A stretch of 64,000 nt of DNA from Alphaproteobacteria bacterium (GTDB taxonomy: Bacteria; Pseudomonadota; Alphaproteobacteria; Micropepsales; Micropepsaceae), in assembly GCA_021325375.1 (NCBI GenBank), contig JAJPHG010000039.1:34390-98389 (forward strand), given 5' to 3'. Within the stretch, counting starts at the first letter, position 1. Every line of letters begins with the position of its first letter. Of the stretch, positions 11,067 through 19,711 are shown piece after piece. The translations under genes and the position numbers were made by a program. The notes beneath the pieces were generated by a model that ran no database searches, had not been told where the DNA came from, and saw nothing but the letters and a program-made list of their open reading frames with translations.

Positions 11067-12179
11067 TCAGAAAAGATTCAGGTGATGAGCCAAGTCGTTC
11101 CAGAGAGAGAAGAGCACCAAACCCAGAATCAACGCCAGCCCAAACCGAAATCCGACCTCCTGAGCCCGCTCACCGAGCGGCCGCCTCAGGACGGCCTCGC
11201 ATCCATAGTACAGAAGATGTCCCCCGTCGAGCACCGGAATCGGAAAAAGGTTTATCAGCCCGATGCTTACAGATAGTACAGCTATCAGTTGGATGAGAGG
11301 CAGAATCCCCAGCTCGGCGACATTCTTGGTGATTACCACGATGCTGACCGTGCCGTGAAGCTGCTGGGGCCCGGAGCGGCCGAGCAGAAGCTGTCCAAAG
11401 CCTTTCAGGGTCCCGGTTATGACCGTCCAGGTCTGGCGGCAGGCCTCGCCCAGGGCTTCCACCGGCCCGTAGCGCACGATCACGGGCTTAACCTTGTCCG
11501 ACGCGCCGACGCCCAGAAGGGGCACGGCCTCCTGGCTTCCGAATTCCTTGCGCTGGGTGATTCTGGGGGTGATGTGGATCGTGTAGTTCTCCCCGGCCCG
11601 CGCCAGGGTGATGACGTGCGTCTGGGTGCCCGATGTCTGGATGATCTCCGGGATCTGGAAGAAGTCGTTGATCGCGGTGCCGTCGATCGCGCGGATCACG
11701 TCGCCGGGGCGGATGCCGGCCTGCTGCGCGGCGCTGCCCGCCTGCACGCTGCCGATCACCGGGGGCATGACGGCACGGCCCAGGGCCAGCAGCGTCGCGG
11801 TGAAGATCACGATGGTCAGGAGGAAATTCGCGAACGGCCCGGCGGCGACCACCAGGCACCGCTGCCAGAGCGGCTTGAACTGGAGCGCGACCGCGCGCTC
11901 TTGCGGCGTCATCGATTCGCCCGCCTCGCTGTCGGGACGGCTGGCGGCATCCGCGTCGCCGAAGAAGCGCACATAGCCGCCGACCGGCAGCCAGCCGATC
12001 TTCCAGCGCGTGCCGTGCTTGTCGGTGCGGCCGATGATCTCGCGGCCGAAGCCGAGCGAGAAGGTCTCGACCCTGACGCCGAACAGCCGCGCCACGGAAT
12101 AGTGGCCGAGCTCGTGGATGAACACGATCACGGTGATGACGAACAGGATCGGCACGATCCAATAGACTGTCTCGATCAT
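11067..12179 (-). CDS. rseP: RIP metalloprotease RseP
   Basis: HELGHYSVARLFGVRVETFSLGFG, PDZ GIRPGDVIRAIDG, NLFPIPVLDGGHLL. Confidence 0.96.
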   Translation of the reverse strand: MIETVYWIVPILFVITVIVFIHELGHYSVARLFGVRVETFSLGFGREIIGRTDKHGTRWKIGWLPVGGYVRFFGDADAASRPDSEAGESMTPQERAVALQFKPLWQRCLVVAAGPFANFLLTIVIFTATLLALGRAVMPPVIGSVQAGSAAQQAGIRPGDVIRAIDGTAINDFFQIPEIIQTSGTQTHVITLARAGENYTIHITPRITQRKEFGSQEAVPLLGVGASDKVKPVIVRYGPVEALGEACRQTWTVITGTLKGFGQLLLGRSGPQQLHGTVSIVVITKNVAELGILPLIQLIAVLSVSIGLINLFPIPVLDGGHLLYYGCEAVLRRPLGERAQEVGFRFGLALILGLVLFSLWNDLAHHLNLF

Positions 12180-13417
12180 CTGTTACTCCGCTGGCGGCAG
12201 AACTCGGCCGCCTGTGTACGCGCACGCGCGTCGGCGGCGAGGACGCCGTCAAGCGCGGCTTCCGCCGCGTTGGCGCGCTCTGCCGCGTTCAGGGTTTCTT
12301 CGTTCACCGCGGGGATATCCAAAAAGCCGATACGGCCTTCGAGGAAGGCGCCGACGGCGACCTCGTTGGCGGCATTGAGCGTGGTCGGCGCGAGCCCGCC
12401 TGCGCGCATGCAGTCGAGCGCGATGCGCAGGCACGGGAAGCGTTCGTGATCGGGTGCGAAGAAGGTGAGACCGCCCACCTTGGCGAGGTCGAGCTTGTTC
12501 GACGGCGATGAGATGCGCCTGGGCCAGGCGAGCGCGTGGGCGATGGGCGTGCGCATATCGGGCGCGGAGAGATGAGCAAGCGTCGAGCCGTCGCCATAGG
12601 TGACGAGGCAATGCACCACCGATTGCGGATGCACGATCACGTCGAGCTGGTCCGGCGGCAGCGCGAAGAGGAAATGCGCCTCGATCAGCTCGAGCCCCTT
12701 GTTCATCAGGCTGGCGCTGTCGACGGAGATCTTGGCGCCCATCGCCCAGTTGGGATGGGCGACCGCTTCCTTCGCCGTCGCCGCGCGCATGCGCTCCAGC
12801 GACCACTCCCGGAACGGGCCGCCGGACGCGGTGAGCGTCACGCGCTCGACCTGCGCCGTGTCGGCGCCGCCCAGCACCTGGAACACCGCGTTGTGCTCGG
12901 AGTCCACCGGGATCACGGAAGCGCCCGAGCGCGCGATGGCGTCGCGGAACACCGCGCCCGCCGCGACCACGCATTCCTTGTTGGCGAGCGCGACCGTCAC
13001 GCCGCGCGCGATCGCAGCCAGCGCGGGCTCGATCGCCGCGGCACCCATGATCGCCACCATCACCACGTCGGACGGACGTGACGCCGCGTCGATCACCGCC
13101 GCCCTGCCCGCCGCCGTCTCGATGCCGGTTCCGGCGAGACCTTCCTTGAGGCGCGGCAATAGCTTTTCGTCGCCGATGACGGCGAGCCTCGGCTTGAACG
13201 CGCGCGCCTGCTCGATCAGCGTCTCGACATTGCCGCCCGCGGTGAGCGCCTCGATGCCGAGCGCGTCCGGTCCGTAGATCTCGCGCGCATGCGCGATCAC
13301 GCTCAAGGTGTTGACGCCGATGGAGCCGGTCGAGCCCAGGATCGTGACGCGCCGCGCCGCCACCCGCTCGAGCGCCGGCAGCGCGAAATCCTTGCGGATG
13401 GCTGCGAGCGCGTTCAT
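12176..13417 (-). CDS. dxr: 1-deoxy-D-xylulose-5-phosphate reductoisomerase
   Basis: MNALAAIRKDFALP...RVTILGSTGSIGVNTL, VDSEHNAVFQ, LTASGGPF; the longer ORF-track start lies inside cdsA. Confidence 0.96.
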   Translation of the reverse strand: MNALAAIRKDFALPALERVAARRVTILGSTGSIGVNTLSVIAHAREIYGPDALGIEALTAGGNVETLIEQARAFKPRLAVIGDEKLLPRLKEGLAGTGIETAAGRAAVIDAASRPSDVVMVAIMGAAAIEPALAAIARGVTVALANKECVVAAGAVFRDAIARSGASVIPVDSEHNAVFQVLGGADTAQVERVTLTASGGPFREWSLERMRAATAKEAVAHPNWAMGAKISVDSASLMNKGLELIEAHFLFALPPDQLDVIVHPQSVVHCLVTYGDGSTLAHLSAPDMRTPIAHALAWPRRISSPSNKLDLAKVGGLTFFAPDHERFPCLRIALDCMRAGGLAPTTLNAANEVAVGAFLEGRIGFLDIPAVNEETLNAAERANAAEAALDGVLAADARARTQAAEFCRQRSNR

Positions 13418-14289
13418 GGAGAGGCTCCGAACAGCGCGTCGACATGCAGCACGAGCACGAGCACCGCCACGCCGACCGACGCCGCGAGCATGCTGTCGAT
13501 GCGGTCGAGCACGCCGCCATGGCCCGGGATCATCGTGCCGCTGTCCTTCTTGTGGAAACGCCGCTTGACGAAGGATTCGAACAGGTCGCCGAGCTGCGCC
13601 ACGACCGACAGTCCCGCGCCGTAGAGCGCCGCGCGCCACGCACTGCCGCCGAGAAGCCCCACGAAGATCGCCTCCGCCACGGCCGCGGCGAGGATACCGC
13701 CGGCGGTTCCAGACCACGTCTTGTTCGGCGAGAGCACGGGCGCAAGCTTGGGACCTTTCAGCAGATTGCCCGCGACGAGCGCGCCCGTGTCGGTCATCCA
13801 AACGACGAGGAACAGGCCGATCACGATCGCAGCCCCCTCGGGCGGGATCGCGCGCGACGCCACCAGCGCGAGCGCGGGCCCGCCGATATAGAGAACGCCC
13901 GCGCCCTGCCAAAGCGGCATCTCGCCGCGCAGCGCCGCGAGCGCCGCGACCAGCACCACGCCCGCGCCGAGAATCCCCCAGCCGTACCAGAGATGAGGCT
14001 TGAGCGTGACGGCGGCGAGCGCCAGCGCGATGGAAAGCCCGGCCAGCACCGACTCGATCCGCATGGAGCGCGTGCCCGTCGCCACCATCCGGTGCCACTC
14101 GCGCACGGCCAGCAGCGCGCCCAGGCCGACGAACAGCGCGAAATATTGCGTCCCGCCGTAATCGGCTTCCACCGCGATGCCCGCGAGCAGAAGGCCGAAC
14201 AGCGGCCGCATGATCCAGTCGCGCGAGACCTTGACCTCGCGGCGCGCGATGTGCCGCACGTTCGAAGGCACGGGACGGGAGAGGCTCAC
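13414..14289 (-). CDS. cdsA: Phosphatidate cytidylyltransferase
   Basis: GTG start overlapping the uppS stop (GTGA); ...LSPNKTWSGTAGG...DLFESFVKRRFHKKDSGTMIPGHGGVLDRIDS. Confidence 0.92.
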   Translation of the reverse strand: MSLSRPVPSNVRHIARREVKVSRDWIMRPLFGLLLAGIAVEADYGGTQYFALFVGLGALLAVREWHRMVATGTRSMRIESVLAGLSIALALAAVTLKPHLWYGWGILGAGVVLVAALAALRGEMPLWQGAGVLYIGGPALALVASRAIPPEGAAIVIGLFLVVWMTDTGALVAGNLLKGPKLAPVLSPNKTWSGTAGGILAAAVAEAIFVGLLGGSAWRAALYGAGLSVVAQLGDLFESFVKRRFHKKDSGTMIPGHGGVLDRIDSMLAASVGVAVLVLVLHVDALFGASP

Positions 14290-15023
14290 GCGACCGCTTC
14301 CGGCAGCGAGCCGAAACGGCGCTCGCGGCGGGCGAACTGGTCGAGCGCTTCGAGGAACTTCTCCGGCGTGAAGTCGGGCCACAGCGTGTCGACAAAGAGC
14401 AGCTCCGCATAAGCCGATTGCCAGAGCAGGAAATTGCTCAAGCGCCGCTCGCCGCTGGTGCGGATGAGAAGGTCGGGCTCGGGCAGCGCGCTGGTGAAGA
14501 GCCGCGTCGCGAACAGCTCCGGCGTGATCGTCTCGGGATCCAGGCGCCCTTCCTTCGCGGCGCGGGCGAGCTCGCGCGCGGCGGCGCAGATCTCCTCCTG
14601 CCCGCCGTAGTCGAAGGCGAAGGTGAGGTTGAGCCCGGTGTTGCCGACCGTGCGGCGCTCCATCTCCTCGATCATCTGGCGGATGTCGGTGGCGACGCGC
14701 GAGCGGTTGCCGATGATGCGCACGCGCACGCCACGCGCGACCATCTCCTCCAGATCGTTGCGGAAGTAGAGGCGGAACAGGCCCATCAGCGCGCCGACCT
14801 CGGTCGGTGGCCGCTTCCAGTTCTCGGAACTGAAGGCATAGAGCGTCAGGTTCTGCAGCCCCGCATCCGTCGCCGCGCGCACGATCTCGCGCACCGCGGC
14901 CACGCCCGCGACGTGCCCCGCCTGGCGCGGCAGGTGACGCTTGCGCGCCCAGCGTCCGTTGCCGTCCATGATGATGGCGACGTGACGCGGTAGGCTCGAA
15001 GCGTCTGGCGGCACAGCGGCCAT
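14286..15023 (-). CDS. uppS: Isoprenyl (undecaprenyl) diphosphate synthase
   Basis: HVAIIMDGNGRWARKRHLPRQAGH, LLIRTSGERRLSNFLLWQSAYAEL. Confidence 0.97.
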   Translation of the reverse strand: MAAVPPDASSLPRHVAIIMDGNGRWARKRHLPRQAGHVAGVAAVREIVRAATDAGLQNLTLYAFSSENWKRPPTEVGALMGLFRLYFRNDLEEMVARGVRVRIIGNRSRVATDIRQMIEEMERRTVGNTGLNLTFAFDYGGQEEICAAARELARAAKEGRLDPETITPELFATRLFTSALPEPDLLIRTSGERRLSNFLLWQSAYAELLFVDTLWPDFTPEKFLEALDQFARRERRFGSLPEAVA

Positions 15024-15050
15024 CGTTAACCAATCTCCGGGAGGACCAGC

Positions 15051-15611
15051 CTACACCTGCATGATTTCCTGCTCCTTGCCGTGGAGCACCTGGTCGATCT
15101 CTTTTATGTGCGCGTCGGTCATCTTCTGCAATTCGTCGCCGAGCTTGTGATGCTCGTCCTGGCCGATCTTGTGGTCCTTTTCGAGCTTTTTGAGGACCTC
15201 CATCCCGTCGCGGCGCACATTTCGCACGGCGATGCGGGCCTGCTCGGCATATTTGGAGGCGAGTTTCGCCAGTTCCTTGCGGCGCTCCTCGTTGAGCTCC
15301 GGGATCGGGATGCGCAGGAGCTGGCCGTCCATCTGCGGATTGAGGCCCAGACCCGCGTCGCGGATCGCCTTGTCCACCGCCTTGGCCAGGCCCTTGTCCC
15401 AGACCTGGACGGTGAGCAGGCGCGGCTCCGGCGTCGAGACCGTTCCCACCTGGTTGATCGGCATCTGCTGGCCGTAGGCGTCGACGCTCACGGGGTCGAG
15501 CAGGGCCGGGCTGGCGCGGCCGGTGCGCAGGCCCGCGAACTCGGATTTCAGGGTCCCGATGGCGCCGTTCATGCGCCGGTTCATTTCGTCCTTGCTATAG
15601 GTGTCAGCCAT
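15051..15611 (-). CDS. frr: Ribosome recycling factor
   Basis: [40 protein letters not shown]. Confidence 0.97.
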   Translation of the reverse strand: MADTYSKDEMNRRMNGAIGTLKSEFAGLRTGRASPALLDPVSVDAYGQQMPINQVGTVSTPEPRLLTVQVWDKGLAKAVDKAIRDAGLGLNPQMDGQLLRIPIPELNEERRKELAKLASKYAEQARIAVRNVRRDGMEVLKKLEKDHKIGQDEHHKLGDELQKMTDAHIKEIDQVLHGKEQEIMQV

Positions 15612-15625
15612 GTCTTCCTCCGGGG

Positions 15626-16351
15626 CTAGCCCTTGCCGCCGATGATCGTGGCGCGTCCCTCGCCGCGCATGACCGCTGCGAGCGCGCCCTTGTCGTGGAT
15701 GGAGAATACCAGAATCGGGATGCCGTTCTCGCGCGAAAGGCTGATCGCCGACGCATCCATCACCTGAAGGTCGCGGGCCAAGACCTCGTGATAGCTCAAG
15801 GATTCGAAACGCTCTGCGGTGGGGTGCTTCTTGGGGTCGGCGCTGTAGACGCCGTCAACTTGGGTGCCCTTGAGCAGCGCGTCGCAGCCCATCTCGGCCG
15901 CCCGGAGCGCCGCCGCGGTGTCCGTTGTGAAGAACGGGTTGCCGGTGCCGGCGCCGAAGATGACGACCCGGCCCTTCTCCATGTGGCGGATGGCGACGCG
16001 GCGGATATAGGGCTCGCAGACCGACGCCATGGGGATGGCCGACTGGACCCGACAGGCGACCCCGATCCGCTCCAGCGCCGCCTGCATGCCGAGCGCGTTC
16101 ATGACGGTGGCCAACATGCCCATATAGTCGGCGGTCGCGCGGTCGATGCCCTGGGCCGCCGCCGACAGCCCGCGGAAGATGTTCCCGCCGCCGATCACCA
16201 TGCAGATCTGGGTGCCGGCATCGTAGGCCGCCTTCACGTCGCCCGCGATCCGGTCGACGGTCTCCAGGTCGATGCCGTAGGAGCGCTCGCCCATCAACGC
16301 CTCGCCGGAGACCTTGAGCAGGACCCGGGCGTATTTGGGCTGGTCTGGCAT
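15626..16351 (-). CDS. pyrH: UMP kinase
   Basis: [24 protein letters not shown]; start set at [16 protein letters not shown]. Confidence 0.96.
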   Translation of the reverse strand: MPDQPKYARVLLKVSGEALMGERSYGIDLETVDRIAGDVKAAYDAGTQICMVIGGGNIFRGLSAAAQGIDRATADYMGMLATVMNALGMQAALERIGVACRVQSAIPMASVCEPYIRRVAIRHMEKGRVVIFGAGTGNPFFTTDTAAALRAAEMGCDALLKGTQVDGVYSADPKKHPTAERFESLSYHEVLARDLQVMDASAISLSRENGIPILVFSIHDKGALAAVMRGEGRATIIGGKG

Positions 16352-16382
16352 CGTCGCTCCGTTCCCCAAATCGTACGGACGC

Positions 16383-16435
16383 AGTGAGAGAAGATTTCGG
16401 GGAGGGGTCAAGCCCCTTCCCCCAAACCCTCTCCC
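16383..16435. repeat. Degenerate family B repeat between pyrH and tsf
   Basis: GAGAAGATTTCGGGGAGGGGTCAAGCCCCTTCCCCCAAACCCTCTCCCTTA resembles the AAATTTCGGGGAGGGG...CCCCTCCC core. Confidence 0.6.
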
Positions 16436-17383
16436 TTAGGACGTGGGCTCGTCGTCCTTCTTCGTCAGCTTGCTCACCTCGTCGGCGAAGTCGCTGTCGA
16501 CCTTCTCGATGCCCTCGCCCACCTGGAAGCGGACGAAGCCCTCGATCTCGACCTTGGTGCCGAGATCCTTGGACGCCTTCTCGAGCACCTTGGCGATCGT
16601 GGTCTCGCCGTCGATGACGAAGGTCTGCGAGAGCAGCACCGATTCCTCGTAGAACTTGCGCATGCGGCCTTCGAGCATCTTCTCGATGACGTTCTCGGGC
16701 TTGCCGGACTGGCGCGCGATGTCGCTCTGGACGGCGCGCTCGCGCTCGACCACGTCCTTGGAAAGATGCTCGGGGGTGAGCGCCAGCGGGGCCGCGGCCG
16801 CGATGTGCATCGCGAGCTGCTTGCCGAGTGCCGCAAGCTTCGCCTTGTCGGCCGACGACTTGACGGCGACGAGCACGCCGATCTTGCCGAGCTCGGCCGC
16901 CGCGGCATTGTGGACGTAGGAGGCGACGACGCCTTCCGACACGCCCAGCATCACCGCGCGGCGCACGCTCATGTTCTCGCCGATCTTGGCGACCATCCCG
17001 GTCAGCGTCTGCTGCACCGTGGCGCCGTCGTCCATCGGCTTGGCGAGCAGCTTGTCGAGATCGCCGGCTTCCTTGAGCGCGATGTCGGCGGTCTTCTTCA
17101 CGAAGTCCTTGAACTGGTCGTTGCGCGCGACGAAGTCGGTCTCGGCGTTGACCTCGACCAGCGCGCCGGCATCGCCGCCGACCGCGACGCCGATCAGGCC
17201 TTCCGCCGCGACGCGGCCGGCCTTCTTCGCGGCCTTCGACAAACCCTTCTTGCGCAGCCAGTCGATCGCGGACTCCATGTCGCCCGCGGTCTCGGTCAGC
17301 GCCGCCTTGCAGTCCATCATGCCTGCGCCGGTCTTGTCGCGCAGGGCCTTCACCATCGGTCCGGTGATCGTCGTCATGTGCAT
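16436..17383 (-). CDS. tsf: Translation elongation factor Ts
   Basis: VKALRDKTGAGMMDCKAALTE, NAETDFVARND. Confidence 0.97.
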   Translation of the reverse strand: MHMTTITGPMVKALRDKTGAGMMDCKAALTETAGDMESAIDWLRKKGLSKAAKKAGRVAAEGLIGVAVGGDAGALVEVNAETDFVARNDQFKDFVKKTADIALKEAGDLDKLLAKPMDDGATVQQTLTGMVAKIGENMSVRRAVMLGVSEGVVASYVHNAAAAELGKIGVLVAVKSSADKAKLAALGKQLAMHIAAAAPLALTPEHLSKDVVERERAVQSDIARQSGKPENVIEKMLEGRMRKFYEESVLLSQTFVIDGETTIAKVLEKASKDLGTKVEIEGFVRFQVGEGIEKVDSDFADEVSKLTKKDDEPTS

Positions 17384-17395
17384 TCTCCGGAAAAC

Positions 17396-18184
17396 TTAGG
17401 CGCTGGCTTGGACTTCTTCCGACGCCTGATGCACGACGGGCGCAGCTTCCGACACGTCCTCGGCGGCGCCGACGTCGATGCCGGCGTCCGACTGGCCCTG
17501 GCCGATGCCGTCGATGATCGCGCGCGCGACGAGGTCGCAATACAGAACGAGCGCGCGGGCCGAGTCGTCATTGCCCGGGATCGGATAGGCGATGCCGTCC
17601 GGATCGCAGTTCGAATCCAGGATGGCGGTGACCGGGATGCCGAGCTTCTTGGCTTCCGAGATCGCGATCGCTTCCTTGTTGGTGTCGATCACGAACAGCA
17701 TGTTGGGAAGGCCGCCCATCTCGCGGATGCCGCCGAGCGAACGCTCGAGCTTGTCGCGCTCGCGAAGCAGGCCGAGCAGCTCTTTCTTCTTCAGGCCCGA
17801 GGTCTGCGCGGATTCCAGCGTCTCCTCGATCTGGCGCATGCGCTTGATCGAGTGCGAGATCGTCTGCCAGTTGGTCAGCGTGCCGCCGAGCCAGCGCTGG
17901 TTCATGTAGTACTGCGCGCAACGCTTGGCCGCGGCCGCGATCGGCTCGGACGCCTGCCGCTTGGTGCCGACGAAGAGGATGCGCCCGCCGCCGGCCGCGA
18001 CGTCGCGCAGCGCCACGAGCGCCTGGTGCAGCAGCGGCACCGTCTGGGTCAGGTCGATGATATGGATGTCGTTGCGCGAGCCGTAGATGAAGGGCGCCAT
18101 CTTCGGGTTCCAGCGCTGCTTGCGGTGGCCGAAATGCGCGCCCGCTTCCAGCAATTGGCGCATGGTGAAGTCTGGCAGAGCCAT
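17396..18184 (-). CDS. rpsB: 30S ribosomal protein S2
   Basis: [38 protein letters not shown]. Confidence 0.98.
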   Translation of the reverse strand: MALPDFTMRQLLEAGAHFGHRKQRWNPKMAPFIYGSRNDIHIIDLTQTVPLLHQALVALRDVAAGGGRILFVGTKRQASEPIAAAAKRCAQYYMNQRWLGGTLTNWQTISHSIKRMRQIEETLESAQTSGLKKKELLGLLRERDKLERSLGGIREMGGLPNMLFVIDTNKEAIAISEAKKLGIPVTAILDSNCDPDGIAYPIPGNDDSARALVLYCDLVARAIIDGIGQGQSDAGIDVGAAEDVSEAAPVVHQASEEVQASA

Positions 18185-18204
18185 GGGGTCAGTCTCCTTT
18201 ACCG

Positions 18205-18300
18205 GTTAGCCAGACGCGCGGGTCATCTCCCGAGGGAGACACCGGACGGGGACGGGAGAACACCTCCTGAAACCCACCCGCGCGTGCGAGATGGCGGGGC
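18205..18300 (-). promoter_or_regulatory. Structured 5' leader of rpsB mRNA
   Basis: Perfect 10-bp long-range stem (18214-18223 ACGCGCGGGT with 18276-18285 ACCCGCGCGT) enclosing a second hairpin TCTCCC-GA-GGGAGA (18226-18239). Confidence 0.55.
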
Positions 18301-18391
18301 TTATAGGGGGTCGGCCGTGACTGTGCAAGCATCACAGACCCGCGGAATGTCACAGTTCCCGGCCTTTGGGGGAATATGCTAACTGCCCTTC

Positions 18392-19564
18392 ATGAGCCCG
18401 ATCCGCCCCGCGATCCTGAACCTCGCCGTCAACGGCATCGCCCAGGTGGCGGGGCTGGGGCTGGGCGATCCCGATATCGTTCCGCTGTGGTTCGGCGAGA
18501 GCGATCTCGCCACGCCGAAATTCATCTGCGACGCCGCCAAGCAGGCGCTCGACGACGGCAAGACGTTCTATAGCGGCCAGCGCGGGACCCTGCCCCTGCG
18601 CGAGGCGATCCGCGACTTCCACAAGCGCACCATAGGCCGCGACATCGCGGTCGAGCGCATCTCGGTACCGGGTGCGGCCACGCTCGCCATCGTGACCGCG
18701 CTGCAATGCCTGGTCGAGAGCGGCGACAATGTGGTGATCGTGTCGCCGATCTGGCCCAGCGCCTTCGAGGCCGCGGCGGTGGTCGGCGCTGAGATCCGCT
18801 TCGCGCGGCTGGAGGAAGACTGGAACGCCGGGCGCTGGCGCCTCGACCTCGACAAGCTCTTCGCGCAATGCGACGCGCGCACCAAGGCGATCTTCGTCTG
18901 CTCGCCGGGCAATCCCACGGGCTGGGTGATGACGCAGGACGAGCAGCGCGCCATGCTCGACTTCGCGAGGCTGCGCGGCATCGCCATCGTCAGCGACGAG
19001 GTCTACGGCACGCTGGTCTTCGACGGAGCCAAGCACGCGCCCTCGTTCATTGAGATCGCCGGCGAGGACGACAATCTTTTCGTGATCAACAGCTTCTCCA
19101 AGCCCTGGGCGATGACGGGCTGGCGCATCGGCTGGCTGGTGCATCCCAAGAGCCTGGACGCGCAGATGAAGGTGATCTGCATCGCCAACAACACCGGGCC
19201 GACGAGCTTCGCGCAATACGGCGCGGTCGCCGCGCTGTCGCCGGAGGGCGACACGTTCCGGGCCACGATGCTCGAGCGTTGCCGCAAGGGCCGCGACGTG
19301 GTGCAGGATTTCGTCGACCGCCAGAACCGCATCCGCTGGATGCGGCCCGAAGGCGCGTTCTACGGGTTCCTGAAGATCGACGGCATGACCGACAGCCTCG
19401 CCTTTGCGGAAGATTTGTTGCTGCGAGCCCGCGTCGGCGTCGCCCCGGGCTCTGCGTTCAGTTCGCCGGGCGACGCGGCGGCGGATTCCTACATCCGCGT
19501 CTGCTTCGCCCAGGACACGGCGCGGCTGGCGGAAGGCCTGAAGCGGATCGCGGGGGCGATCTAA
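18392..19564 (+). CDS. Pyridoxal-phosphate-dependent class I/II aminotransferase
   Basis: SPGNPTGWVM, SDEVYGTLVFDG, NSFSKPWAMTGWRIGWLV. Confidence 0.93.
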   Translation: MSPIRPAILNLAVNGIAQVAGLGLGDPDIVPLWFGESDLATPKFICDAAKQALDDGKTFYSGQRGTLPLREAIRDFHKRTIGRDIAVERISVPGAATLAIVTALQCLVESGDNVVIVSPIWPSAFEAAAVVGAEIRFARLEEDWNAGRWRLDLDKLFAQCDARTKAIFVCSPGNPTGWVMTQDEQRAMLDFARLRGIAIVSDEVYGTLVFDGAKHAPSFIEIAGEDDNLFVINSFSKPWAMTGWRIGWLVHPKSLDAQMKVICIANNTGPTSFAQYGAVAALSPEGDTFRATMLERCRKGRDVVQDFVDRQNRIRWMRPEGAFYGFLKIDGMTDSLAFAEDLLLRARVGVAPGSAFSSPGDAAADSYIRVCFAQDTARLAEGLKRIAGAI

Positions 19565-19569
19565 AGCCC

Positions 19570-19706
19570 CACCCTCCCCTTGAGGGAGGGTCGACAATTT
19601 GCGCAGCGCAGCGAAGCAAATTTCGGGGAGGGGTAAAGCCGCAAGCGCCGAAACCCCTCCCCGAAAAATGCTTCGCATTTTTCGACCCTCCCTCAAGGGG
19701 AGGGTT
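19570..19706. repeat. Palindromic intergenic repeat, family B copy 2
   Basis: Near-identical to 3574-3708; fills the gap between convergent aminotransferase and dnaE stops. Confidence 0.9.
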
Positions 19707-19711
19707 GGATC

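Noticed and set aside
12176-14410. 744-aa ORF that could be read as a fusion of an unknown domain with Dxr
   Set aside because: The first about 330 residues are an out-of-frame read of cdsA; true dxr start at 13417.
13414-15033. 539-aa ORF that could be read as a fused UppS-CdsA
   Set aside because: N-terminal half is an alternate frame of uppS; cdsA starts at GTG 14289.
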